From assembly GCA_023423045.1 (NCBI GenBank), contig JAFAGA010000056.1, positions 9,544 through 73,543 on the forward strand: a stretch of DNA of 64,000 nt, in the 5' to 3' direction. The number at the start of each line of letters is the position of its first letter. The first letter of the stretch is position 1. Of the stretch, positions 36,501 through 44,817 are shown piece after piece. This stretch comes from Bacillota bacterium. GTDB taxonomy: Bacteria; Bacillota; Clostridia; Lachnospirales; Lachnospiraceae. The position numbers and the translations under genes are program-made. The notes under the pieces were generated by a model. That model had not been told where the DNA came from and searched no databases. It worked only from the letters and a program-made list of their open reading frames with translations.

Positions 36501-36920
36501 CTTAAAATCCTCGGGTCCGATGTTATATTGATACAGCTCGGACAGCACCGATTTTAACTCTCCGATAAAGCCCGGCTTTCTCACATTGGAGCCAAACAGG
36601 ATGAGCTCCTTCTTCTTTTCGGCCACCACCTTGCGAAGGACCATGCTTTTCCCCGTATCCTCCAATACCGGAGCATCATATCCACCGATTTCGTCAAAAA
36701 TCCGGTATGCAAAACGCAAAAAGCTAAGGATATCCACATTCATGACTCCGTGTTCCGGATGCATGGCAACGATATCCTTCTGTGTCTGCAAAGTAAACTG
36801 CTCCGGCACAATAACCAGATAGTTGGTATCCTGATGCTCCTTGGAAGCTTTGATTACTTCACGATATAGCTGATAGGATTTGCCGGAACCGGCACTTCCA
36901 AGAAATAACTGCAAGGACAT
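33528..36920 (-). CDS. addB: ATP-dependent nuclease subunit B
   Basis: AddB partners AddA, recognises Chi-like sites and supplies the second nuclease. The 1130-residue protein starts MSLQLFLGSAGSGKSYQLY with Walker A at residues 8-15 and a GGAGGG site upstream; a longer frame begins at 37013. The C-terminal nuclease has VRVVDYKSGSTFFD. Four cysteines (one in RYAGCAFAHF, three in ACDYCEYRSAC) match the 4Fe-4S cluster that staples this domain in Bacillus AddB. It heads a minus-strand run toward addA. Confidence 0.95.
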   Translation of the reverse strand: MSLQLFLGSAGSGKSYQLYREVIKASKEHQDTNYLVIVPEQFTLQTQKDIVAMHPEHGVMNVDILSFLRFAYRIFDEIGGYDAPVLEDTGKSMVLRKVVAEKKKELILFGSNVRKPGFIGELKSVLSELYQYNIGPEDFKRLQEISHKKPVLQAKLKDLLTIYEGFREFMRERYITAEELLVVLNDAIDYSEWVKGTVICLDGFTGFTPCQYQILRKLLRYAKKVMVTVTIDPEEDIKAPVKEHQLFSLSKKTIQKLYRLAEEEKIEIEEPVYAEKGNRQGVPYRFLESPALAALEHNLFRFPWKPYEKDQEEISVHIARDANKEIDFVTREIKRLVREQGYRYQDIAVVCGNVEEYGRIAGRSFSLAGIPCFIDYKKDILTNPFVELLRSAVAIIQEDYSYEGILRFLRTGLADIPEDDIDLLENYILATGIRGNKRWSEPFTRSYRSREVLDLTRINEIRSKIVQLLQPVYEVLKDKEKTLKDYTQALYELGTRLGAEQKLEDYHNFFAEHNQPLIAKEFQQVYKIIMDLYDQMVLLLGTEHVTLKEFAEILDTGFVEVKVGLIPPGVDEVVVGDTERTRLKDIKVLFFVGVNEGVIPKAIGSGGIFSDLERELLINNEIELAPTKRQQAFTEQFYIYMNMTKPKDRLYITYHKVNDEGKAVNPSFLLGKMIQLFPLLPVKDEEEEAQDLEHALKDDGLACLMQGFREYHQKEPTPLWKELYLFYRSREERNKILRRLVQGTFYVNEERGISKEAARLLYGMELRGSVTRLERYAGCAFAHFMNYGLELEERREYKLAIPDIGNIFHNAIDDFSKRLDRSEYSWHTIPEEVREEWAVESVQKAVEEYENSFLRSSKRNEYLVTRMERITVRTLWALCNQIRQGAFEPAGYEMPFYHIPSSALTLTGRIDRLDLYEEEDKVYVRVVDYKSGSTFFDIGRIYYGLQQQLSVYLSAALDYLAKRYPGKEIIPSGIFYYHIDDPIVAKSDQAEEDIYKSLRMNGLVNSDRHVLALMDHKLAGPDDTLRASVKSEVIPAETNKEGELAKRSSAASRKQMKALVDYVNGKLAGDSEQILGGDTRLNPYRSDNQTACDYCEYRSACGFDSRLPGHTYRNLAKKPAQEVKDEIFGE

Positions 36921-37177
36921 AAAAACCCTCCTTCTGTGAAACACCCAAGGATTTATCCTTATAAAATCCTTTTCATATGCAATCATATCAGATAATGCCT
37001 GAAAGAAACGCATAATGAAATTCCAATGGATTTCATTATGTGGTTCTTTCCAAGGATTTTGGCATTTTCAAAATACTTTTCCCTCTATCTTAAAAATATC
37101 TCTGCATAAAATAGATACAGGTTTAATAATATATAGTAAGATTAAGACATGAAGCAAATCATGCTCGGAGGTTAGAA

Positions 37178-37615
37178 ATGGCAAAGACGAAAATAGTCGT
37201 GATCCAATTAAAAGAAATCATATATACAGTGATTTTTGCAGCACTTGGTATTCTTTTGATCCTGCTCCTCATATTCATGTTCAAACCGGATAAGAGTAAA
37301 GAAACCGCCTCCTCTGCAACTGATCTGTATACCCCAGGCGTTTATACCTCCTCCATTACATTAAATGATACCGCACTTAACCTGGAGGTGGTAGTGGATA
37401 AAAATCATATAAACTTTGTAGGTATCAAGAACATCGATGAAGCGATTACTACCATGTTCCCCCTGGTGGAGCCTTCCTTAGAGGCAATCGCAACACAGCT
37501 GTATAATGGTGTTCCTATTGACCGACTCGAGGTTTTGGAAGAAACAAAGTACACCCAACAGCTTTTAATTGATTCCATCAAACTTGCACTGGAAAAAGCT
37601 GAGATACAAGAATAA
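37178..37615 (+). CDS. Membrane-anchored FMN-binding-domain-like small protein
   Basis: The 145-residue protein has one N-terminal membrane helix (about residues 15-35) and an outside domain. The domain pattern YTPGVYTSSITLNDTALNLE then VVVDKNHINFVGI then ALEKAE resembles the FMN_bind fold. The usual SGAT(S/T) motif that carries covalent FMN reads LEETKYTQQ, so flavinylation is unlikely. It is a single gene with a good terminator (37622-37712), convergent with the DegV gene. Function unknown. Confidence 0.7.
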   Translation: MAKTKIVVIQLKEIIYTVIFAALGILLILLLIFMFKPDKSKETASSATDLYTPGVYTSSITLNDTALNLEVVVDKNHINFVGIKNIDEAITTMFPLVEPSLEAIATQLYNGVPIDRLEVLEETKYTQQLLIDSIKLALEKAEIQE

Positions 37616-37621
37616 TACAGG

Positions 37622-37712
37622 ATGCTGTAAAGCTTACGGTGTATCGACAAGAGGACCCACAATCAGCTTGCCGGTACACTTTCTCCGTAACCGCCTTACA
37701 GCATTCTTTTTT
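37622..37712 (+). terminator. Long rho-independent terminator
   Basis: ATGCTGTAA (37622-37630) pairs with TTACAGCAT (37696-37704), and an inner TTACGG / CCGTAA pair extends the stem. Six T residues follow (37707-37712). It lies just after the stop of the FMN-bind-like gene. Confidence 0.7.
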
Positions 37713-37756
37713 AGTCTGCTTCTATCTCCCTCATCTCATTGGCTGCAACAGCATAG

Positions 37757-38641
37757 CTACTCAGAGAGATATCTCTTATACGGCGAAGTTTCATTCTGAA
37801 ATATAATACCGATAATACCAGGCCCGGTATGTGCTCCGATGGCACAGCCTACATAATTATCAATCATATTCCGGCAGCCATAGATTTGGGCCAGCTGCTC
37901 CTTTACCGCCTCCATTGTAGCCGCGTCATCCCCATGCAGAATTCCGACGGTTTGGGTCAGAAGGTCTGCCCCCCGCTCTCCCACAATCTCAATCAGGCGT
38001 TTTAAGGATTTTTGCCTTCCTCTTACCTTCTCAATGGATTCCAAGGCTCCGCTGTCATTTACATGAATAATCGGCTTAATATCCAGCAAGCCTCCGGCAA
38101 TAGCCGAGGTCCTGCTGAGCCTTCCGCCCTTGAGCAGATACTCCAGCGTGCTGACGGTAAATACCTGTTCCGAATGCTCACAATGCCACTTAATACCATC
38201 GATAATCTCCTGCTTGGAAGCGCCGTTCTTCTGCATCAGCAGCGCATAGTAGGTTGCTATGCCAAAGCCGAGGGAGGCACATTTGGAGTCAATTATCGTA
38301 AGATCAAAATCCGGGTATTTTTCCAGCAGTTCTGTTTTTGCCAGATGTGCGGCATTATAGGTTCCTGCGATTCCGGTGGAGAAGCAGATATAGATAACCT
38401 CATCCCCGGCTGCAGCATAAGTTTCAAAATTTTCGTAAAACATTTGAGCATTAATATGATATGTTTTAATATCCTTACCGCTTCTCAGGATATCATAGAA
38501 CTCTTCCGGCTGTATCGTCTCGCCGTCAAAATAATCCTTTTCATCTATCACCACGGGAGTCGGAATAACATGCAGGTTAAACCGTTCCTTCATCCCTCTC
38601 GGTACATCAGACGCTGAATCTGTAATAATCTTAAGTGCCAC
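37757..38641 (-). CDS. DegV-family fatty-acid-binding protein
   Basis: DegV (FakB-like) proteins bind a fatty acid and present it to the FakA kinase. The 294-residue protein begins ALKIITDSASDVPRG and has the ligand-site motifs FSTGIAGTYNAA, SKCASLGFG, and a C-terminal GAHTGPGIIGIIF. The start codon is GTG with AGGAGG 8 bases upstream. It is 64 bases after nadE on the same strand and may be co-transcribed. No fakA is seen in the window. Confidence 0.93.
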   Translation of the reverse strand: MALKIITDSASDVPRGMKERFNLHVIPTPVVIDEKDYFDGETIQPEEFYDILRSGKDIKTYHINAQMFYENFETYAAAGDEVIYICFSTGIAGTYNAAHLAKTELLEKYPDFDLTIIDSKCASLGFGIATYYALLMQKNGASKQEIIDGIKWHCEHSEQVFTVSTLEYLLKGGRLSRTSAIAGGLLDIKPIIHVNDSGALESIEKVRGRQKSLKRLIEIVGERGADLLTQTVGILHGDDAATMEAVKEQLAQIYGCRNMIDNYVGCAIGAHTGPGIIGIIFQNETSPYKRYLSE

Positions 38642-38705
38642 TTTTCTTTCCTCCTATTTTGTGAGCATCCGCTATGTGCATCGATCCGCTATTAACGCCT
38701 ACCCG

Positions 38706-40649
38706 TTATTTTGATAACATCTCTAATTCCTTCATCCAGAGGGCGGAGGAGGCATCGCTGGGCATCCTTAAGTCTCCCCGGGGAGAAACGGATACACTTC
38801 CCACCTTGGGTCCGTCCGGCAGGCAGGATCGCTTAAACTGCTGCGTAAAGAATCTTCGGTAAAATACTTTCAGCCATTGTAAGATAACCTCTGCCTCATA
38901 ACGGCCGGAAAATGCAATTTTAGCCAGCCGATATACCTTCGCCGGCGGAAAGCCAAATCTCAGAATATAGTATAGGAAGAAATCATGAAGCTCATAAGGC
39001 CCGACAATATCCTCCGTTCTCTGAGAGATCTCCCCATCCTTCGGCGGCAGAAGTTCCGGACTGACGGGAGTATCCAGAATATCCATCAGCACCTCACGAA
39101 GCTTTTTATCCGCAGCCCCATCCGCAAAATACTCCACCAGATACCGTACCAGGGTCTTGGGAATGGATGCGTTAACTCCGTACATTGACATATGATCGCC
39201 GTTATAGGTGGCCCATCCCAACGCCAATTCCGACATGTCGCCGGTTCCCACCACAAAACCGTTATATTTGCCCGCGATGTCCATCAGCACCTGGGTTCTT
39301 TCCCTGGCCTGACTGTTCTCATAGGTCAGGTCGTGCTGCGTACTGTCGTGACCGATATCCCGAAAATGCAGCTCCACCGCCTCCCGTATCGGCACCTCCA
39401 AAAAGGTCACTCCAAGGCAGTGTGCCAAATCAACCGCATTTTGATAAGTCCGGTCCGTCGTTCCAAAGCAGGGCATCGTTACCGCAATAATCCCCTTCCT
39501 GTCCAATCCCAGCAAATCAAATGCCTTATCAATCACCAGAAGTGCCAGGGTAGAATCCAGTCCCCCTGATATCCCCACCACAGCACACGCTCCGCCTATA
39601 TGTGCCAACCGGGTTTTTAACCCCAGTGCCTGAATGTTGATGATATCCCTGCAGCGCTTCTCCCTGTCCGCCTTCTCTGACGGAACGAAGGGTGCCGGAT
39701 CAATATATCTGGTTAAGGAAAGCTCAGGAAGCTCAGCCGCATCTTTGCCGAAGGAGAAGGGAAGCACCTGATAACGGTTGGTATTCTGTCCCAGATAGGT
39801 ATGCATTCTCCTGCGCTCGCTCCTTAATCTGCCCAAATCCAATTCCGTGGAGATCATTCCGTTGATAAAGGTAGTTGATTCCGCCAGCAAAGTCCCATTC
39901 TCGGCAATAAGATTATGGCCCGCGAATACCAGATCCGTCGTAGATTCCCCTTCTCCTGCATCGGCGTAGAGATAGCCGCATACAAGTTTGGCGGACTGGC
40001 CCTTCACCAATTCCCTTCGAAAGGCATCCTTTCCGGTAAGTTCATCGCTGGCTGACAGATTGGCGATCACCGATGCCCCGGCGATGCAGTGCGAAATACT
40101 GGGAGATTGGGGTATCCATAGATCCTCACAAATCTCCACCCCAAGGACAAATTCCGGCATCTCCTCGTTTTGAAACAGAATCCGGGAGCCGAAATAAATC
40201 TCTTCTCCCATAAAATTAATCGGAATTGCTTCCACGATCCCGGAAGTGAAATGCCTTGCTTCGTAGAATTCCGTATAGTTTGGAATGCTGATCTTTGGAA
40301 TGAGCCCCAGCACCTTTCCCCCGTGGATTACAGCTGCCGTATTGTAGAGCTTTCCCTTGACCTGATAAGGGAAGCCCACCACGGTCACCGGCTCCAGGTC
40401 CTTAGTATGCTTTGCAATCCGTTTCACGCTTTCCAGCGCTCCCTGCAGCAAGGTCTCCTGCAGGAATAAATCCCCGCAGGTATATCCTGTGATACAAAGC
40501 TCAGGAAATACGAGCAGCTTGATGCCCTGCTTCTGAGCTTCATCGATAAATTCTATGATTCGGTCGGTATTATAGCCGCAATCTGCAACCCGGATCACCG
40601 GCGTTGCCGCGGCAACACGTATAAACCCGTCTTTCACTTTATCCTCCAT
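38706..40649 (-). CDS. nadE: Glutamine-dependent NAD+ synthetase
   Basis: It amidates NaAD to NAD+. The N-terminal nitrilase domain supplies ammonia, with catalytic Glu50 (VFPELCITGY), Lys119 (LIPKISIPNY) and Cys174 (GVEICEDLWIP). The C-terminal synthetase has the P-loop VVGISGGLDSTLAL and the later TGDMSELALGWATYNGDHMSMYGVNAS segment. The ATG at 40649 has no good ribosome site and abuts a GC-rich hairpin (40652-40670). The GTG four codons inside (40637) has GGAGG 5 bases upstream and may be the true start. At 647 residues it fits the two-domain type. Confidence 0.95.
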   Translation of the reverse strand: MEDKVKDGFIRVAAATPVIRVADCGYNTDRIIEFIDEAQKQGIKLLVFPELCITGYTCGDLFLQETLLQGALESVKRIAKHTKDLEPVTVVGFPYQVKGKLYNTAAVIHGGKVLGLIPKISIPNYTEFYEARHFTSGIVEAIPINFMGEEIYFGSRILFQNEEMPEFVLGVEICEDLWIPQSPSISHCIAGASVIANLSASDELTGKDAFRRELVKGQSAKLVCGYLYADAGEGESTTDLVFAGHNLIAENGTLLAESTTFINGMISTELDLGRLRSERRRMHTYLGQNTNRYQVLPFSFGKDAAELPELSLTRYIDPAPFVPSEKADREKRCRDIINIQALGLKTRLAHIGGACAVVGISGGLDSTLALLVIDKAFDLLGLDRKGIIAVTMPCFGTTDRTYQNAVDLAHCLGVTFLEVPIREAVELHFRDIGHDSTQHDLTYENSQARERTQVLMDIAGKYNGFVVGTGDMSELALGWATYNGDHMSMYGVNASIPKTLVRYLVEYFADGAADKKLREVLMDILDTPVSPELLPPKDGEISQRTEDIVGPYELHDFFLYYILRFGFPPAKVYRLAKIAFSGRYEAEVILQWLKVFYRRFFTQQFKRSCLPDGPKVGSVSVSPRGDLRMPSDASSALWMKELEMLSK

Positions 40650-40651
40650 TC

Positions 40652-40676
40652 TGCGCAGACCCTCTGCGCATGCGCA
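40652..40676. repeat. Overlapping GC-rich palindromes at the nadE start
   Basis: TGCGCAGA - CCC - TCTGCGCA (40652-40670) is a perfect 8-bp hairpin. It overlaps a second perfect palindrome, TGCGCATGCGCA (40665-40676). Together they end two bases before the ATG at 40649. They could cover the initiation region or be an operator. Confidence 0.6.
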
Positions 40677-40818
40677 AGCCTTCCGCGCATATTGGAAATC
40701 TTTCTATGTTTCATTATAAGATATATTGTCCAAAAAAGACAAGCATTATATATAAATACCAGGGATTTCACTTTCCACTTTTCATTCTATGCAATCCGTA
40801 TTTTTGAAGTCTAAAACA

Positions 40819-40845
40819 GGGAGATACAAATTAATTATATCTCCC
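40819..40845 (-). terminator. Terminator of the ABC-2 exporter operon
   Basis: GGGAGATA / TATCTCCC with an 11-base loop lies about 50 bases beyond the stop of the ATPase gene. TGTTTTAGACTTC follows on the minus strand; the T run is short, so efficiency is uncertain. Confidence 0.5.
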
Positions 40846-40896
40846 CGTGTGTTAGCTGCTTCTTTTATTTTAACGGGCCCCTTTCCTGAACAAATC

Positions 40897-41871
40897 TCAA
40901 TACGTAAAAATCCGCTGGATAATATCCTCAATCTTTTCTTTTTCAATATAGATATTATCCGGATTGTAGCGATTGATTAGATAAGTCAGTGCCTCCTTTG
41001 TGGTCAAGCACTTATCTACGCTGATAATCAAATTGTTATCCGATTGCTCCAGCAGCTTATAGTCCTTTTCCGCCTCCCAAACAGGCAGCTTTCCTTCAAA
41101 CTGCATTTTTACCACATAACCGTTTTTATACTGCTCCTCGAAATCCGTCAGTCCGCCATCAAATAACTTTCTTCCCTTATTGATAAGAATCAATCTGCCG
41201 CAGACCGCCTCAATGTCGTCCATATCGTGTGTTGTCAGGATGATGGTTGTCTGCTTATCCCGGTTAATGTCTGCAATACAAGTGCGCAGCGTCTTTTTGC
41301 TCATCACGTCCAGTCCAATGGTAGGTTCGTCGAGATAAAGGATATCCGGGTCATGCAGCATGGAAAGCGCCAGATTCGCCTTCATCTTCTGTCCAAGACT
41401 CAGCTGGCGAACCGGCTGGCCGATAAAATCATGCATTTCCAAAATGTCCGTGAAGTATTTACGGTTCGCTTTATAGCGATCTTCTTTTATGTTATATAGC
41501 CTCTGATGCAGTTCGAAGGTGTCAGCCACAGGTAAATCCCAATAAAGCTGAGAACGCTGTCCGAATACAACGCCGATTTTCTGTGCGTTTTCCTTCCGGT
41601 TTTTATAAGGGATGATACCATTGACCATAACCGACCCGTTGGTGGGCGTCAACACGCCGGAAAGAATTTTGATGGTTGTGGATTTTCCTGCACCATTTGG
41701 CCCAATGTAACCGACAACTTCTCCTCTGTCTATCTTGAATGAGATATCCTCTACCGCTTTTTTAGTGTAATATTTCTTCTTAAATAGTGACTTCAGGCTT
41801 CCGCCCACGCCCTTTACAGGTTCCGCAATTCTAAAGTCCTTGTGTATGTGATTCACCTCAATCAGACTCAT
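40897..41871 (-). CDS. ABC transporter ATP-binding protein (ABC-2 exporter)
   Basis: The 324-residue ATPase has Walker A IGPNGAGKSTTIK (about 56-68), the LSLGQKMKANLALSM signature and Walker B ILYLDEPTIGLDV with H-loop TTHDMDDIE. The LSLGQKMK signature and the long N-terminal region (IAEPVKGVGGSLKSLFKKKYYTKKA) are typical of the COG4586-type ATPase that pairs with two ABC-2 permeases. The C-terminal ~90 residues form the usual extra domain. It follows the two permeases on the same strand. Substrate unknown. Confidence 0.93.
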   Translation of the reverse strand: MSLIEVNHIHKDFRIAEPVKGVGGSLKSLFKKKYYTKKAVEDISFKIDRGEVVGYIGPNGAGKSTTIKILSGVLTPTNGSVMVNGIIPYKNRKENAQKIGVVFGQRSQLYWDLPVADTFELHQRLYNIKEDRYKANRKYFTDILEMHDFIGQPVRQLSLGQKMKANLALSMLHDPDILYLDEPTIGLDVMSKKTLRTCIADINRDKQTTIILTTHDMDDIEAVCGRLILINKGRKLFDGGLTDFEEQYKNGYVVKMQFEGKLPVWEAEKDYKLLEQSDNNLIISVDKCLTTKEALTYLINRYNPDNIYIEKEKIEDIIQRIFTY

Positions 41872-41883
41872 ATTTCCTCCCTC

Positions 41884-42687
41884 TTATGATCCGGAGCTCT
41901 GGTATTTGGCCAGTCCATAGTTCCAGATTCTAATGCTTAGAATGAACACCGCAATGCCAACAAACGAACTTATATACGGAAGCCAGGCCGCAAATGGCGA
42001 AGAAGAGGCTTTATCCAGCAAAATCAGGGATGGATAAAAGTTCATGAACGCAAACGGCAGAATAAAGGTCAATAAAAATTGTATGGCTGTTCCGTAAATG
42101 GTGATAGGATAATTGGTAAAACTTTTGAAATTCCATAATATGAAGTCGAATACAGGATTCTGATTAACCGTCACAAAACAGAAGCTGGACGACAGAATGA
42201 GAAATGCCGACTGCAGCAGTGCCGCACAGATCAATAACAGAATCAAATTTACAATGGAAACCTTTGTACCAAGCTGAGACACTGCGAAGATCATGACCGA
42301 AACTGATAAAACAGCATGACCGATATAGCCAAAGTTGAAGCCATTGTAAATCTCATGCAAAAACGGAGCTACCGGCTTTGTGAGCGAAATATCGAATTCG
42401 CCCGTCCGGATTTTTATCGGCAGATTACGGCACGGTGTAAAAAACACGGTTGCCGCCAGCGCATAGGATAAGAGGTTGAAAGCATATAAAAACAAGACCT
42501 CGTAAGAAGTCCAACCGCCCATGGCATCAAAGTTTTCAATTATAATATAAAGACTTAAAAATGTACCGCCGTAAGCGATCCACTGCCCGATGACACCTGT
42601 GATAAAGGATACGCGGTATGTCATCTCCTGGCGGATCGTATATTGGGCAAATGTAAAATACATGAGAATTTTTTGGCCCATCTGCAT
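41884..42687 (-). CDS. ABC-2 family permease (COG3694-like)
   Basis: The 267-residue membrane protein has about six helices and the motif IKIRTGEFDISLTKPVAPFLHEI, a hallmark of ABC-2 permeases where a cytoplasmic loop with a TGE..L.KP pattern precedes helix 3. The start at 42687 is one base after the stop of the upstream permease gene and uses its GGAGG, so the two are translationally coupled. With its partner at 42689 it should make a heterodimeric exporter served by the ATPase at 40897. Confidence 0.87.
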   Translation of the reverse strand: MQMGQKILMYFTFAQYTIRQEMTYRVSFITGVIGQWIAYGGTFLSLYIIIENFDAMGGWTSYEVLFLYAFNLLSYALAATVFFTPCRNLPIKIRTGEFDISLTKPVAPFLHEIYNGFNFGYIGHAVLSVSVMIFAVSQLGTKVSIVNLILLLICAALLQSAFLILSSSFCFVTVNQNPVFDFILWNFKSFTNYPITIYGTAIQFLLTFILPFAFMNFYPSLILLDKASSSPFAAWLPYISSFVGIAVFILSIRIWNYGLAKYQSSGS

Positions 42688-42688
42688 T

Positions 42689-43471
42689 TTATCCTCCGTT
42701 GATAGCAATACGATTCATAATCCGATGATAAATAAGAGTGCTGACAAGCCGCAAAATGATAATCCATCCTGCGCCAATAAACAGCACCTGCCATGACTCT
42801 TCCATGGATGTTCTTTGCAGGAAGAAGTTGACGGGCTCATACGAAATGTACCGGAACGGCAAAAGCATGCTCATCCGCTTCAGTATATCCGGATAAAACC
42901 ACAGCGGCACGATCGTTCCGCCGAAAATCGTCTTGAATCCGTCCAGATACCAGTTCAAATACCATGCTTTTTGTGTGAAAAAGGCCAACAGCCCAAAAAT
43001 ATAGGTAAGCTCAAATATCACAAATATCCCGATTAGCAGGGAAAGCACGAACATCAACGTATATAAGGGGCTTGGGAACGACAATCTATGTAATAAAAAT
43101 GTCATAATGACAATCGGAAGGGCTGAGGTAAGCATATTATAGGTGTTTGTGCCCAAAGAGGAGCTGAATAGATACAGTCTGAAATTGATGGGACGGATAA
43201 AATCCATAGCAACAGAACCATCCCGAATCGAAGGTTCCAGCTGGGACGCAATGTTGGTATCCGTAAGCTTGGATACAAACAGGTTGATAACCACATAGGA
43301 AATCATCTCATTCAGAGACACACCCGCATGATTTCCTGTTCGAAGCAGCGCACTCCACAGGCTGTACTGTATGAAATACATTAAAACCGAGCTCAGCAGC
43401 CGAATCATCGTCGTAGACCGATAAAGGGTCATGGACTTAAATGCTTTTTGATAGAAAGCAATATATTTCAT
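42689..43471 (-). CDS. ABC-2 family permease (COG4587-like)
   Basis: The 260-residue membrane protein has about six helices. The DGSVAMDFIRPINFRLYLFSS loop has the same shape as the TGEFDISLTKP loop of its partner, showing they are a permease pair. Its gene leads the permease-permease-ATPase run. Start chosen at 43471 (AGGAG 10 bases upstream). The ends of the three genes are within 13 bases of each other, so they form one operon. Substrate unknown; COG4586/4587/3694 systems are widespread in Firmicutes. Confidence 0.87.
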   Translation of the reverse strand: MKYIAFYQKAFKSMTLYRSTTMIRLLSSVLMYFIQYSLWSALLRTGNHAGVSLNEMISYVVINLFVSKLTDTNIASQLEPSIRDGSVAMDFIRPINFRLYLFSSSLGTNTYNMLTSALPIVIMTFLLHRLSFPSPLYTLMFVLSLLIGIFVIFELTYIFGLLAFFTQKAWYLNWYLDGFKTIFGGTIVPLWFYPDILKRMSMLLPFRYISYEPVNFFLQRTSMEESWQVLFIGAGWIIILRLVSTLIYHRIMNRIAINGG

Positions 43472-43631
43472 GCATAACATGCTCCTTTTTACAGACTTTT
43501 TTCTTTACTCTCACCATATTAATACATATTTTTTTATCCGTCAACATTTATTGCTAGATTATGGTAATTTGTTAAACTCTAAACTTTTTTAAGTTTTCAT
43601 TGAACTTATTATGGTAGTATTCTATAAAAAT

Positions 43632-43655
43632 AAAAGGAGGGAACCCCCTCCTTTT
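43632..43655 (-). terminator. Terminator of the GST/ABC importer operon
   Basis: A perfect 10-bp stem AAAAGGAGGG / CCCTCCTTTT with a 4-base loop is followed on the minus strand by TTTTATTTTTATAG. It lies about 35 bases after the stop of the last gene of the seven-gene run and closes it. Confidence 0.88.
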
Positions 43656-43690
43656 AACCGATACATCTTCAATGGTCACTCACAACTGCC

Positions 43691-44716
43691 TCATGGTCTC
43701 CTCAGAAATTTTTCCTCAGGAGTTTTGCTTAATCCGGCACGATCAGTGGGAGCGGACCAGATCGCATCATAGTCAATCTGATCATAGAATCTCGAATTGA
43801 AATCCAGGAACAGGGCATCGGTCTTTTCCGTATTGTTTGCGGCAATATCTTTCAAATATGTATTTTTACGGAATGCCGGTATTACATATAAATCTCTTGC
43901 ATAGCCCCAGATATTTTTAAAATCTGCGATACGGTTGCGGATCGGACCGAGATTACGGTAATAATGAGTATCAAATCTTGCCAGCGTTACAAACAGACGG
44001 ATATCACTGTCCGTTACGTAATCACCGAATAAGAACCTGCCGGTTTCCAGCCGCGCTTCGATTTTATCCAAAGCATTGTAGAAATCTTCAAAGGCTTCTT
44101 CATAAGCGGTAATCGACTGTGCAAACATCATACGGTAAGTTGCATTATTTACATTGGGGAACAGCCAATCATTCAGCTCATCGATTTCCTGCCTTTTATC
44201 TGCCGGGTACAGATCCGGTGTCCCTGACTGGAAGTATGGTTCAAAGGCAGTTTCAAAATAATTGGTAAGCCTGTGATAATCGTTATTTACCACCTTTTTA
44301 GTTTCAACATCCACCAGGGCGGGAACGGTGCACCTGCCTGCATAATCCGGGTCCGCATTATAATACAGCTCACTGAGAAACTGGACTCCAAGAACAGGAT
44401 CTCTATTCCCTTCATCATATACAAATTCCCAGCCATACTTTTTATTCTCAGGACTGTGCCCTACCAGGTTGATGCCAATCACATCCTCCAGTCCAAGCAG
44501 CTCCCGTACAATGGAGGCCCTGTTTGACCAATGGCATCCCTTCGCCCAGATCAGCCTGTATCTGCCGCGCTCCGCCTTAAGCTCCTTTTCTCTGTTTCCA
44601 AAGGGCGTCGTAAAATGATTTTTCTGACGAATGAACGCTCCTCTTTCATCGATTTCGTTATGAATTTCCTTCGGCCTAACCCTGGGTTCGGTCCTCTGTT
44701 TCTCATTACTGCTCAT
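43691..44716 (-). CDS. Glutathionyl-hydroquinone-reductase-like protein with altered active site
   Basis: This is the third GST-superfamily paralog of the operon (341 residues). It has the thioredoxin-fold start RYRLIWAKGCHWSNRA with Cys61. The usual CPWAHR is CHWSNR, so the Cys remains but Pro, Ala and His are changed. Conserved later blocks include DPDYAGRCTVPALVD, KKVVNNDY, FGDYVTDSDIRLFVTLARFD and NIWGYARDLY. The C-terminus is longer than the two sibs. The start at 44716 has AAGGAG 9 bases upstream, while the longer frame begins with TTG. Enzyme activity on glutathionylated quinones is family knowledge; the substrate here is unknown. Confidence 0.82.
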   Translation of the reverse strand: MSSNEKQRTEPRVRPKEIHNEIDERGAFIRQKNHFTTPFGNREKELKAERGRYRLIWAKGCHWSNRASIVRELLGLEDVIGINLVGHSPENKKYGWEFVYDEGNRDPVLGVQFLSELYYNADPDYAGRCTVPALVDVETKKVVNNDYHRLTNYFETAFEPYFQSGTPDLYPADKRQEIDELNDWLFPNVNNATYRMMFAQSITAYEEAFEDFYNALDKIEARLETGRFLFGDYVTDSDIRLFVTLARFDTHYYRNLGPIRNRIADFKNIWGYARDLYVIPAFRKNTYLKDIAANNTEKTDALFLDFNSRFYDQIDYDAIWSAPTDRAGLSKTPEEKFLRRP

Positions 44717-44817
44717 CGCTTCCAACTCCTTTTCTGAGATTACTGTAACGCTCCGCTTGATGCCATTCATTTTCGGATATTTCAAATTTCAACCTATTTC
44801 AGCTTCAAATACCTTCT

